DNA from: Hypsibius dujardini
Taxonomy: Eukaryota; Tardigrada; Eutardigrada; Parachela; Hypsibiidae
Length of the DNA stretch: 29,428 bases
Assembly: GCA_001579985.1 (NCBI GenBank)
Contig: LRSR01007860.1
Coordinates: 1-29,428 of the forward strand
Direction: 5' to 3'
Shown: piece by piece, positions 19,382-29,333 of the stretch
How positions within the stretch are numbered: the stretch's first letter is position 1
How the letters are laid out: the number at the start of each line of letters is the position of its first letter
Position numbers and translations under genes: made by a program
Notes under the pieces: model-generated
What the model was told of the DNA's origin: nothing
The model's input: the letters and a program-made list of their open reading frames with translations, nothing else
Database searches by the model: none

Positions 19382-20494
19382 TATTAATGAGTTTGTAATG
19401 ACGTTTCAATGTCTGCTGATTTGCGAGCTCAATTGCAGACCACAAGCCTTGGAAATTCGCCACTTGGCAGTTGCTGAGTATTTTCTCAGTCGTCGTCTAT
19501 GATGTTGACGGGGATCGTACTTACCACGGACGCTGAATCATTGAATTATTCTGAGCCATGCGGATTGCCGAACGAATGATTTTGATGACCGGTACGCTTG
19601 TTAATATATAACCTCATGTCTCGTTCATGAGATTCGAGAGGAAAAGACAGTATGAGTGGTACATGTCCGGTCTACGCTCTGATACTTTCTATCAAATATT
19701 TGCTAACTTGTTTTGCTGTACACATCATAATAATTGTCTCGCGGCTATTACGATCAGCTATTCTGTATTTTAAGGCTGTCTGAAAGCTCTTTAAAACATA
19801 TAGGAGGTCAATGACTATTTTTTGGCAGCAGACGCGTCTAGAAGATATTACGAGAAGTGGCTCGTCTGCGGGGGGGGGGGCTGTCTTATATCTGCTTCAA
19901 AATACAAGTTGGCGCAATCATGATTGGAAACAAAGTATTCCCCACCCCAAGTGGTCCCATTGTAAGGGGGGTATGTGTCTGTTTTGCTAGGAAGCAAGGG
20001 AAAAAGAGTTTTGCGCGGAAAAGCTTTCCACTTCCAGTCTTTTAATTCCGACACGTTCTACTTCCTGCCCTTGCGAATGGGTCGAAAGCATCTCTGAAGA
20101 TATTTATTGTAAAATTTCATCACGCAGTAAGTGAAAAGCAATTTTCATCTGCCATTTATTTTCGAAACTTGTTCCGGGGAGGTTTTTCCAAGTTCCCGCT
20201 TCGCAAATCGCTTTATTCTATCAATAATTAACCTTTAACCTGATTAAACCTTTACTCCAATTGTCATTTCCTAATTAATAATGTGGAAGACGTTGATCCC
20301 TAGAAGTACGAAAAAAAGGCCACTAAAATTTTGCTGGTCAACGTGGCTTTAACAGAACCATTTGGTATTTTAATTAGCAATCTGTCTAATCGAGTCTGTT
20401 GCTCTAATCAAGTACGGGGATTTAATAAAAATATTTGAGAAATGCAAAATAAATCTATTTTCTTGAAATGTCATGAAAATTTGAAACTATTCAG
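19382..20494. other. No gene seen
   Basis: Contains the weak extension of repeat R1 and an 11-G run at about 19869-19879. No supported exon. Confidence 0.5.
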
Positions 20495-20782
20495 TCCTTT
20501 GGAGATAACAATGACGGACCGGACACTTACGTCACTGATCCAAAGAAACTCTTGCGTCCACTTTTCGATGAATGTTCTTGCGTTTCCATGCACAAGGTGA
20601 ATGCATTGGTCCGTCGCTCTGCGTTGGCAGTTGTAGCTGCTGAATGCAATAACAACTCCGATAGTTCCAAGAATAATTTAGGCGAAAATGCTCTCGGTGA
20701 AAGCGGAATACGGAACACCGGGACATCATTTCCAGAAAAAAAATTGTTCTTCACAGGGGTATTTAGAAAGATAAATATCTAG
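20495..20782 (+). CDS. Possible exon of an unrecognised gene
   Basis: After an acceptor at 20491-20494 (ATTCAG) the plus strand is open for 95 codons to TAG 20780-20782. The first 34 codons look most protein-like (DGPDTYVTDPKKLLRPLFDE, then CSCVSMHK) and end at a possible donor, AAG|GTGAAT (20596). If spliced there, the phase (0) matches the candidate exon at 22277. Both strands are open here, so coding is not proven. No family is recognised. Confidence 0.35.
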   Translation, partial: SFGDNNDGPDTYVTDPKKLLRPLFDECSCVSMHKVNALVRRSALAVVAAECNNNSDSSKNNLGENALGESGIRNTGTSFPEKKLFFTGVFRKINI

Positions 20783-21596
20783 CAAGTCTTGATCGTGTTA
20801 GTTCAAGTTTCGTTCGTACGTTCTGTATTCGCAAACAAATTCCACGATGAAATCATTTTGCGCGTATTTCCGACACGCACGTAGCCACACAAAAAAGTTT
20901 CAAGACGACATCCCCTACTGCCACCTCATGATTAGAATTTCGAAAGTTTAACCTATTTTTTTTGAAAAGACATAATTTTGCGACTAAACGCATTCCGCTT
21001 TTTATTTTGTTATCCAACGAAAACTTGGAATTTTTTTCATGGAAACGGGTTTGGTGAAAACGGCGGATTTCAGGACACTGAAAATTCACCTCTTTGCGAA
21101 ATATCAACAATTAAAATTTCTCCGCTGACTAGTAACACAAAATATCAACATCGACATTTCACTCTTTTGGCCATAAATAAATAAGTCAGAATATTAAGCT
21201 TAATTTAATTTTGCACCCAATAATCTACTCTAATTATAATGCGACTCCTCATGATCTCCGCATCAACTAAACCGTTTCGGTCATAAGAAAGCTCCCAAAG
21301 TCTCACGAACGCAAAAGAAACTTAAAATTGAACATTTCCCAGTTAACTTGCGACCTGTATGAACAGTTAAAAAGTCCGAGGGGCAGAAGGGCAGGGTGAA
21401 CGTGAAGGGCTGTGATTAGTTTGCAGCGACGGTCAGTGGTGAGCTGAAAGGACAAGACATGTCTGTGAAAAGATGCATTTGGTCATATTGAGCCCGGGGT
21501 CTTTTTTGATCTGAAGCTGCTACGCGGGGCGAGCGATAACAACCAAGAGAAGTTGGTCTTTTCTTTGTTGGGCAAAAACATCGCATACTTTTCAGG
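20783..21596. other. No gene supported
   Basis: Frames of 63-85 codons on both strands (20853-21184 and 21416-21607) lack splice or motif support. Confidence 0.45.
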
Positions 21597-21743
21597 TCAT
21601 TGATCACTGCCTACCCGGCAAACTCTATAATCAACTACGATGCCCACCTCGCATACGAAAGATATACGGCGAAAAAGAGAGCACAAGTAGATAAGAATTT
21701 CGGTGAACGGCAACCTGTTTTTGACGTGTACTAGGCGATAAAC

Positions 21744-21889
21744 CTTTCTGCACACGGCAACACCAGAGTCGGCTTTGGTATTTGTGAAGAAAACACAAGT
21801 ATTCGCCGCTGGCATGTTGGCTGCTTTCAAGGCAACCACGAATACCTCTCTCGAGCGACTTTTCTTGTCGAACATTGTACGAAATTGGT
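21744..21889 (-). CDS. Possible minus-strand exon, unrecognised
   Basis: The acceptor TTGCTAG and donor AAG|GTTTAT bound 146 nt, open in one frame (TMFDKKSRSREVFVVALKAA, then CVFFTNTKADSGVAVCRK). The open frame continues past the donor to 21597 (99 codons in all). The composition is protein-like. No family is recognised, and no partner exon is secure. Confidence 0.3.
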
Positions 21890-22018
21890 CTAGCAAGAAA
21901 TAAGTGATTGCAGTCGAGAAGAGCTAACGATAGCTCCGTAGAGCGCTTGGGCAGCTACTCGCTGGAACGTTCTGTAAACCGTACCGTAATTTTATAGAAA
22001 ATCGTGATCCCTTCGAAT

Positions 22019-22249
22019 TCAAACGGTGGGTTTGATGAGATTGTTAAAAGTTCCTTCAGCGGTCCTTCCTCTGTGCATGTTACACAGATACGTCGACATA
22101 GATGACCGTACCGTTGCTATCAAACTTTGAAATAATTCTGCTCTATGATTATTTTTCATTTTCCACCCTTCAACTTCCACAAGCAGAGTTTGATAAGCGT
22201 TAAAAATTAGCAACGATTGCTTTAAACGCACGTACACGCTTCTTTTCAT
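22019..22249 (-). CDS. Small ORF, unrecognised
   Basis: A 76-codon frame with ATG and stop (MKRSVYVRLKQSLLIFNAYQ to NNLIKPTV). It could be an upstream exon for 21744-21889 on the same strand. Weak. Confidence 0.2.
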   Translation of the reverse strand: MKRSVYVRLKQSLLIFNAYQTLLVEVEGWKMKNNHRAELFQSLIATVRSSMSTYLCNMHRGRTAEGTFNNLIKPTV

Positions 22250-22276
22250 AATATAAAATGTTTGTTTGTGTTACAG

Positions 22277-22341
22277 GCTACGGCCATAAGGAACAGTTTT
22301 TCGACCAACATCGATAATCGCAGGCGTCTCGCATCACTTCA
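22277..22341 (+). CDS. Candidate internal exon, unrecognised
   Basis: A strong acceptor (TTTGTTTGTGTTACAG) and strong donor (CTTCA|GTGAGT) bound 65 nt. Only one frame is open: ATAIRNSFSTNIDNRRRLAS. It begins in phase 0 and ends in phase 2. A following segment at 22721 (acceptor AAAGCAG) would continue H-VRDTDLQSLCQMSHQ. It may belong to the gene Y transcript, but a linking exon is missing. Confidence 0.4.
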
Positions 22342-22747
22342 GTGAGTTCACACTGACAACGGTAAGATTGTTTCGAAAAATAACGACCCATAATTAGGCA
22401 TTTAGAGTAAAAGTAGCAATAAGTTTGGCGCTTTATGAAGAATCAAATCAAATCATGTATCTGCTAATGCTGAGTCGAAAAGCCATCTTACAAAGGATTG
22501 GAACGGTAGCTTATACGCCGATCAGCCTGAATTTTTTTACAAATAGCCTAAAATTATTCCTGCCGCAGCAATTACAATTCGCACTCTCCCCTTCCCCTGA
22601 AAAAGTTCTTGTTTACGGGAATTTATTATATCTGATTCCGAAAAAACTTATGTTTTGGTGGGGAAAAGGACGCCGAACACTCTGACAACCAGAATGAGCC
22701 TCTTCTCGTGTTTAAAGCAGTGTCCGAGATACGGACCTGCAAAGTTT

Positions 22748-23671
22748 GTGTCAAATGAGTCACCAGAGTATTTAAAACATCAAAACCCAGCTGGGAAAGC
22801 AATCTTGGCTCAGAGAGTTACAGTCGAGGTATTCAAGCAAAAAGCCTTATCAGCCTTTTGTTTAGTTCGCGAGACAGCGCCAACATCGAAAGTTCATTTC
22901 CTTTTTATCAGCACAGTTCTTTAGTGCTTCTTCATCAACCGAAAATTGATGCACACTTGCGGTGCTTCTTGGCGGATTTCTTAAACAGCAATAACCAAAA
23001 GAAGTGAGAAGTTATTGCTGGAGTTATATTGCTTTAAGACTGTTGCCATCAAAACAGTTTCACCCATAGGATTGTGTTACTGTCCTAGACTGAAAAACAA
23101 TTGCATGTAGGCTGGAAATTCGCTAGCAGAAAATCACAAATAATAATTATACTGTCCTGTTGCACTATTTGAACACATTTTTTGTTCACATCCTTGTATT
23201 ATTAGATTTTTGTGTCAAAATGAGCTACGAGAGTAGTTTAAACAACAAAACCTAGCTGAGAAAGCAATCTTGGCTCAGAGAGTTGCAGTTGAGGTATTGA
23301 AGCAAAAAGCTTTATCAGCCTTTCGTTTAGTTCGCGAAACAGCGCCGACAGTTCATTTCTTTTTTATCAATACAGCTCTTTGGTGCTTTTCCATGAAGCG
23401 AGAATTGATGCACACCTGCAGTGCTTCTTGGCGGATTTCTAAAACATCAATGACTTAGTGAAGGGAGAAGTTATTGCTGGAGTTATATCGCTTTAAGACT
23501 GTTGCCGTCAAAACAGTTTCACCCGTAAGATTGAGATACTGTTCTAGACTGAAAAGCAATTGCATGTAGGCTGGAAATTCGCTAGCTAAAAATCACAAAG
23601 TATAATCACACTGTTCTGTTGCACTATTTGAAGACATTTTTTTGTTCACGTCCTTGTATTATTAGATTTTT
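22748..23671 (+). repeat. Tandem duplication, two units of about 460 bp
   Basis: Unit A 22748 to about 23210; unit B about 23211-23671. Landmarks GCAATCTTGGCTCAGAGAGT (22799 and 23264), TTGGCGGATTTCT, GCATGTAGGCTGGAAATTCG and TTGTATTATTAGATTTTT repeat at offsets of 460-465 bp, with scattered substitutions. Both units encode AILAQRVxVEVxKQKALSAF in the same frame, with a 6-nt in-frame difference shortly after. Likely a local duplication in the intron region upstream of gene Y exon 23712. It may be a mobile element, but no terminal repeats are evident. Confidence 0.85.
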
Positions 23672-23711
23672 AGCAACCTGATTTTTACACAACTTATTGT
23701 TTCTGTAACAG

Positions 23712-24653
23712 AGTATGAACTTCTTCATGCGTTTCAAGGATGGCAAAGAACGAATCCCCGATACTACTATATCTCATGTGACTTTTGATACAATCAGAGG
23801 CAAGGATAGTAAGGATGCCTTGAATAAATAAAGGCTCAACGGGCTGCCATTTAAACGAACTTTGGCCTAATAGCTTATGTACCACATTATTTATTTGCAA
23901 ATCCACATTGGAGGACTGACAGGATTAATGGTCAGACGATACGATCAACCTTAAGATAAACGATTCAAATCCTAGTATCAGAATTCAAAATCTGATTAAC
24001 ACATTATATTGGTCACGTTCAGACCAATTCTTTTGCACGTTTCATTGCAGAAAAGAAGACCGCGGCCACGTTGGCTAAAAAAGAATATTACAAGAGGAAG
24101 TACAGAGCCGAAGTTGAGGTATCGTAAACTGTACAGTTTGAACTGTAACATGAACTGCAATACAAAATATAACATGACAATAATGGACACCGTAGTTTAT
24201 ATGATGAAACTATACACAACTTGAGCTCTGTAATATAGGATTTAGGATTTGATGTGTCTACTCTGGCAAAGAACAAAAGTACTATGGAAAGAACTAAGCC
24301 GCGGATACAAATTCTGGATCATGAAAGTGCGAGGATAATCCTACTCAAACTTCTGAAGGAACATAAAGATAAGCTGGCCAAGCGGACTGTTGATCGACCC
24401 AGGAGAGTGAAAGCCACTGTCACTGCGCCACGTGTGAGCGCACCAAACAAAAGTTGTTCCACAACATGCAGAGCTTCAAAAAAAACTATGAAGACTCAGA
24501 CCAGCATTTCAACCAGTAAAGGCGTATGTCCCACCAAAGCGGCATCGGTGTTTGCCAGTGACATTGGGAAACTGAAAAAACAACCCATCTCAGTACGTTC
24601 GTCCGTCTGATTGGTTGGTTGTTTAGCTGCCTGTTTGTCTGTCTGTCTGTCTT

Positions 24654-24724
<71 letters not shown>

Positions 24725-25670
24725 TTTGTCTGTCTGTCTGTTTGTCTGTCTGTCTATTTGTTTGTCTGTATATTTCTCCGTCTGTCTGTCGGTCTGTCTG
24801 TCTCTTTGTTTCTCCGTTTCTCTGTCGGTTTGTCTTCAGTTTGCTTTTGTTTTACGTAGTTATATTTTTGTTTCACAGTCTCACCAGGGAAAAAATGAAC
24901 GCAAGCTAAATAATATTTCGACCACTCGACTATCATTCGGTAATTAAAAGCGCTAGTGAAACGATAGACAGCGTCCGGCAGACATAATGCATTTGATTCG
25001 ACTTGGCCGCAGGTTATAACCGAAATTCTGTTTTATAGCATTCAATTTTTTCCTTACAGGGTCGAAGGTTGGTTTAACGAACCAAACGAGTTAAATGAGC
25101 CATGCACCTTCCTGTCTTTTACTTACCTATTTACCCAAATTGATTTGATTGTTTTAGTCTTCCCAAAAAAGCAAAGTGCGCACTCGGGCAAACTGTTCAA
25201 CCGCCGGAACTTCGATCGGTAAGTGCTGGCTCTAATTGAAGATAGTGAAGCCATAAACATCTTGGGTATGACATAGAGACTGCATGTGATGCCTAATACG
25301 AATTTTTGTGTGCCCTAAATTCGACGCGGAGTTCTTCCCGGGCAAAAATTTAACTTTTAGTTTAGTACAAAAAATGTACGTTGCCTAATTGCTAAATTGA
25401 AAATCGAAAATGAAAGAAGCGGAGGCAAAGGAACTGCTAACAACTGTTGACGCCAAAAATAACGTTATTTGAGGATGCCTGCAATATAAAAACAGTTCCA
25501 ATTAGCCAAGGCAGATAGACGTCGCAGTATCGTTCTGTCGCAAAACCAATTATATGCTTTCAGATTCACTGCCTAAGATCCGTCGCAAAATCTTTTTGGA
25601 AGACAACCGTAAAAAAGAGAAAATGGTGGTACGAGAAGTCAGGCTAAAAGTTCAGCGATCAAAAGCGTAA
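23712..25670 (+). CDS. Gene Y: unrecognised basic protein, C-terminal exons
   Basis: Seven exons: 23712-23808, 24051-24118, 24239-24592, 24879-24939, 25060-25067 (8-nt microexon), 25158-25218 and 25564-25670 (TAA). Every junction is GT..AG and phase-consistent, totalling 756 nt (251 residues plus stop). The protein starts SMNFFMRFKDGKERIPDTTI, continues with a Lys-rich predicted helix (AKKEYYKRKYRAEVED), and then RIQILDHESARIILLKLLKE. A Ser/Thr/Lys-rich, probably disordered middle follows, and the end is basic (KIRRKIFLEDNRKKEKMVV). The 5' end is unknown; the first exon may be preceded by others (22277, 20495). A large TCTG array fills the intron 24593-24878. The microexon is needed to keep frame between two 61-nt exons; reading on instead meets TAA at about 25096. 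It is not assigned to any family; the composition suggests a nucleic-acid- or cytoskeleton-associated protein, but that is a guess. Confidence 0.6.
24620..24836 (-). repeat. (TCTG)n microsatellite in gene Y intron
   Basis: Over 200 bp of TCTG units with TTTG/TCGG interruptions, directly between the donor at 24593 and the acceptor at 24877-24878. Confidence 0.95.
25288..25386 (+). repeat. Dispersed repeat R2, copy A
   Basis: CCTAATACGAATTTTTGTGTGCCC and following bases match 25741-25860 (CCTAATACGAATTTATATGTGCCC). It lies inside the last gene Y intron. Confidence 0.7.
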
Positions 25671-25740
25671 CTGCAATGCATGTAGTCAACTCGGGCGCTG
25701 CCAATTGGCAACTTTGCAAGAAATAATCAATTGACTAATC

Positions 25741-25865
25741 CCCTAATACGAATTTATATGTGCCCCGAATTCGGGGCGGACAAAAACCCACACTTTTTGT
25801 CGAACATTTTCTCGTATAAAAATGTAGCCCTTGATTTAGTATATTAGATGTCCGTTGCGGACAAC
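25741..25865 (+). repeat. Dispersed repeat R2, copy B
   Basis: Direct diverged copy of 25288-25386, located just downstream of the gene Y stop codon. It includes an AATTCGGGGCGGACAAAAA segment that is degraded in copy A. Confidence 0.7.
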
Positions 25866-26761
25866 ATTTTTCCTGCCGACAAATGCTCCAGATTTAATTT
25901 GTCCCAAGTTTGTCTCGTGCTAATCGTTGTCCGTGAAATGTGTGTGAAATATTTGACAAAAACGATTGTGGGCATAGCAATTGAAAATTAATAAGGCTGT
26001 GTGAATTGTCCCTAGTACACATCTGGTGTACGAAAAGATTTTTTTCCGTACATATTAAAGTCAAATTGTCACCTTAAATTTGTACCTAGAAACAGCGGCT
26101 AATATCTTACATATTATGTACGGCCATCGCAAAACGTACGCCGTAGCAGGTCATATTATGTACGATCGCATTTATTTTAATCCGTGTGTACCTCAGCCCT
26201 TAAAAACATTACGCAGGAAATCTTAGAGAAATCTTATGAAAATGTTTTCAAAAACTTCCTTCAGATGGGCTAAGCATCGAATCGCGCGAACTTTCTAACT
26301 GACGCTTGACAAACCAAGGTATAATAGCGCCTGAATATTGTTCCAGTCTTCCCACAGCCGCAAAACGTGAGAGCATAAGTTTCGCAATTCTTCGCGAAAA
26401 TACTAAAACTGTTTCAGAACTGTTTATAGACACATATTTCGTCGTGTTTTAAAATAATTAGAAATCCCATTATTGCGTCCCACAAGATGCCAGACCCTGG
26501 GCACCCTGCATAAAGTTTTATTCTGTCATTTATTTCCAAAAACTTACTGTCTTTTCGCCTTTCAAATAAGAATGAGTGAGACGTATAAATTTTGAAAGCT
26601 CACACATATCGCTTCACATAAATTTAGACGAATAAAAAGTGGTCACACGCCCTGTGAACGACCTCACAAATTGTGTGCGGAATGGCGTATAATTTGTGTG
26701 AAAATTTGACTTTTCGTATGACCTATCGTACTTCATTTTTTCATGTGTACAGTACTAGGGT
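25866..26761. other. No gene supported
   Basis: AT-rich with repeats. A 61-codon minus-strand frame (26433-26248) has no further support. AATAAA at 26631-26636 is about 960 bp past the gene Y stop. Confidence 0.45.
26015..26165. repeat. Cluster of GTAC-centred repeats
   Basis: CATATTATGTACG occurs at about 26109 and 26151, with CGTACATATTA in inverse orientation at about 26047 and further GTACG/CGTAC words between. It could be the core of a small palindromic element. Confidence 0.5.
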
Positions 26762-27253
26762 GTGAGCTTAGCTCTCCCAAAACTAAATCAATCAAAAACT
26801 AAATCAAAACTAAATCAAAACGAGTCAATTCCGCCCAAACTTTGTAATTATGTGGTTGGAGTTACTCTAATCAATAAATCATTATGCGCGAGTTTGAAAA
26901 TTGTTGCAATTCATATAAGCGCATCCGCTGTTTTGGGCGAAATATGCGCTTTTTGTCAGTCACAAAGTTTTTCCTTGGAAACACAAACTTTTTCCTTCGT
27001 CACACAAACTTTTTTCTTCGTCATACAAAATACGCCTGTCAGTTGCAAAAAAGTCCTGCACGGATTTTTATCACACAAAATATGTAAGATGTTTGTCCTT
27101 TTGGACACAAAATTCTACTTCAGACATTATTTATGTGAACAGTGCACGAATTTGTTCTGCGTTTTGTGTGAAAGTAATTCTGGTCAGACAAAAGCCAAAT
27201 ATTTTTTATTAGGGATCCTCCCCAAGCAGAACAAAAGAGCAGGAAACCAGTGA
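26762..27253 (+). other. Long ORF of doubtful coding status
   Basis: 163 codons, opened by GTG; the first ATG is much further in. The frame contains a seven-residue repeat (SQSFSLE, TQTFSFV, TQTFFFV, IQNTPVS) from 21-nt DNA repeats. It is rich in Phe, Cys and Ser, with no signal peptide, motif or splice support. I consider it more likely a repeat-derived chance frame, but it is one of the longest non-microsatellite frames here. Confidence 0.2.
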
Positions 27254-27284
27254 GACAAAAAAAGGGAAGCAAACCAAAAGGCTG

Positions 27285-27392
27285 GCAGATATATGGATAG
27301 ACAGACCGGCTGTTAAGGCAAACAGACGGGCAGACAGGCAGACATACAGACAGATACTGTAGATAGACAGGCAGATAGACAGATAAACAAAC
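27285..27392 (+). repeat. Degenerate CAGA microsatellite
   Basis: CAGA, CAGG and GATA units. Minus-strand (CLSI)n frames over it are artefacts. Confidence 0.9.
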
Positions 27393-27909
27393 ATCATTTC
27401 ATCTTTCTGTAAATTTTGACACATAGACACATAGTCAAAAAAGCTGATCATTGGAGCGGCACAAAGACAAAAATGCATTCTCTAGATATCTTGATAAAAG
27501 TACCTTTAATAATCTGTTGATCACGGTAGCGTAATTGGATAAACAGTTTAAGTTACATCTCGAGGTCCGATACGGTTTTGAATTTTAAGTCCGGTTAAAG
27601 TGCGAATTTCATGTTTAAGATGCGGCAACTTTGTACTTAGAGAAAGATTTTTTCGGCGAGGCAAAATTATGTTCGTCATTCACACATTTTTACACGGCCT
27701 GGCTTTTCGCAGACAAAATAAGTGTCCGAAAATGTCCTTCAGGAAAAAATTTGTCATATGGAACATTAAAAGTGTGTAAAGGAGACATTTTTGTCAATAT
27801 GAATGCACGGATGGAATTCGGGTTATACTTGCTCAACAAACTTTTATTAGGGGATTTCGCGTTAGATGCACGGAAAATCTATTTGATTGTAATTCGATGT
27901 CCGTTACAG
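27393..27909. other. No gene supported
   Basis: A 119-codon plus-strand frame (27631-27990) overlaps the gene Z exon at 27910 in a different frame. Its upstream part has many GACATTTTT/TGTCCG repeats and is probably not coding. A weak tRNA-like patch lies at about 27519-27575. Confidence 0.4.
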
Positions 27910-29300
27910 TGTCGAGTGTGGGGAAACCCGGCGTTTTCAAGAAGAAGGAGAAAGCAACAAAACCTAATGGGTAAGTTTTACACAACTTAAAGCAGGGATT
28001 ATATTGGGATTACACATTAGATTATCGCTTTGAGTGATGTCATGTTATTTGGAACGGCCGATCACTCGGATGATTGAATTACACTGGTTGTTTAAAACTA
28101 TTGAACGTTAATTGCATTCTTCCAGATGATTCTATTGTTATCAGACGATACCTAGTCCAGTATGGCAAGACAATTGTGCAGATCGGGGGAATTCACCAAG
28201 TTTTTGGCCTGACACGACAATACTTTGTTTTCATTGCAAACAACTCATGCCATGTCCGTCCATCTCTCCGTCCGTCCGTCCATCCGTCCATCCGTCCGTC
28301 CATCCGTCCATCCATACGTCTATCTCTCCGTCCCTCCGTCCTTCCCATCGCCTCTCTGAGCGTTTGTTTGCTTGTCTCTTTGTCTATGTCAGTCCGCTGG
28401 TCGATCTATCTGGCGGTTGGTTGGCCTCTGATTTGTCTTTGCAGCTCTCGTTATGCAATAAGCTATGAATCGTGATCATCACGCATACTCATGATTGTCA
28501 TCCCGTTTTCGCTATTCAAACAATAATTAAAACTTAGTTCGAATTTTGAACCCCTCCCCAACATCACAGCGGCTGGCTGATTTAGTAATTTTTGCGCTTA
28601 ACCAATATTCAGTAAGAATTTTTGAAGCGTTTCGAATCCCAAACTTAGTAACAAGTATGCCATCGATTCGAATTTCAAAAATCATCTTATCCCTTTTCAA
28701 AACAGAATTAACCAATCACGAAAAGTCATACCTTTTAGTATTGAAGGAAAATAGAAAATATGATTTTTGCATTGCTTGTCGGTACTTGACTGACTGGTTA
28801 TTATTGTTCTGTTCACTTAGTGCCAAAACCGTCTCACCATTCGCCGTATCTCCCGCAACAATGTCACCCACTGAAGGGGGTCTATCTGGTGTTCATGCGG
28901 TAAGCTTACCCGAGCTAAACGCCCATCAATAAATAGTGGCATTCATATTAAAGAAAAGGAAAGTGTTTATTCATACTATCTTTTTAGTCTGTAGCAAATG
29001 CCGCGAGTGCTTCGGGGTCAGGAAGTTCAGGGATCGTTAATGTTTTGGACGGAGGAGCGAAGAGCCGAATGACCGGTACGCGTGCAGTTTCATTACATTT
29101 CGTACGCGTAAAGTGGATCAGTGCAGCTGCATCACTGTGTAGAGTTTGCACAATGATCAATATGTCACTGCTCAGAGTGATAATCAGATCGACTTGTCAC
29201 TCTAAATTTAACTTTGTGCAGTTTTCTTTGGGCTGTTTGGTCTAATACAGTCAGCCCCAAGAAGAACTCTGCTTGCACAACACAGGCTGTTTGCGCATAG
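27910..29300 (+). CDS. Gene Z: unrecognised protein, C-terminal exons
   Basis: Exons 27910-27970, 28821-28899, 28988-29075 and 29251-29300 (TAG). Acceptors are GTTACAG, CACTTAG, TTTTTAG and AATACAG; donors are GG|GTAAGT, GCG|GTAAGC and ACCG|GTACGC. All junctions are in phase, giving 91 complete codons before the stop. The protein is basic at first (VGKPGVFKKKEKATKPN), then Ser/Pro/Thr-rich (KTVSPFAVSPATMSPTEGG), then Ala/Ser/Gly-rich (SVANAASASGSGSSGIVNV), ending KKNSACTTQAVCA. Low complexity suggests a disordered tail. An AATAAA lies 28 nt after the stop. A CCGT/CCAT array sits in the first intron. The 5' part is not found; gene Y upstream on the same strand ends with its own stop, so they are probably separate genes. 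No family is recognised. Confidence 0.5.
28250..28350 (+). repeat. (CCGT/CCAT)n microsatellite
   Basis: TCCG and TCCA units in an 850-bp intron of gene Z. It is a different motif from the CAGA/TCTG arrays elsewhere in the window. Confidence 0.93.
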
Positions 29301-29327
29301 AGAGAGATGAGGTGCGACAGGTGTAGC

Positions 29328-29333
29328 AATAAA
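29328..29333 (+). promoter_or_regulatory. Polyadenylation signal of gene Z
   Basis: AATAAA 28 nt after the TAG at 29298-29300, followed by an AT-rich stretch. Its position fits a very short 3' UTR. Confidence 0.6.

Noticed and set aside
23694-23906. Minus-strand 70-codon ORF
   Set aside because: Antisense to gene Y exon 23712-23808, whose plus-strand frame joins in phase with six further exons.
27519-27575. tRNA-like A box (TAGCGTAATTGG) and B box (GGTCCGATA)
   Set aside because: T-arm and acceptor stems do not pair; no anticodon arm. Could be a worn tRNA-derived SINE but not supportable.
27631-27990. 119-codon plus-strand ORF
   Set aside because: Repeat-like base composition, and its end overlaps the gene Z exon 27910-27970 whose frame is different and phase-matched to downstream exons.
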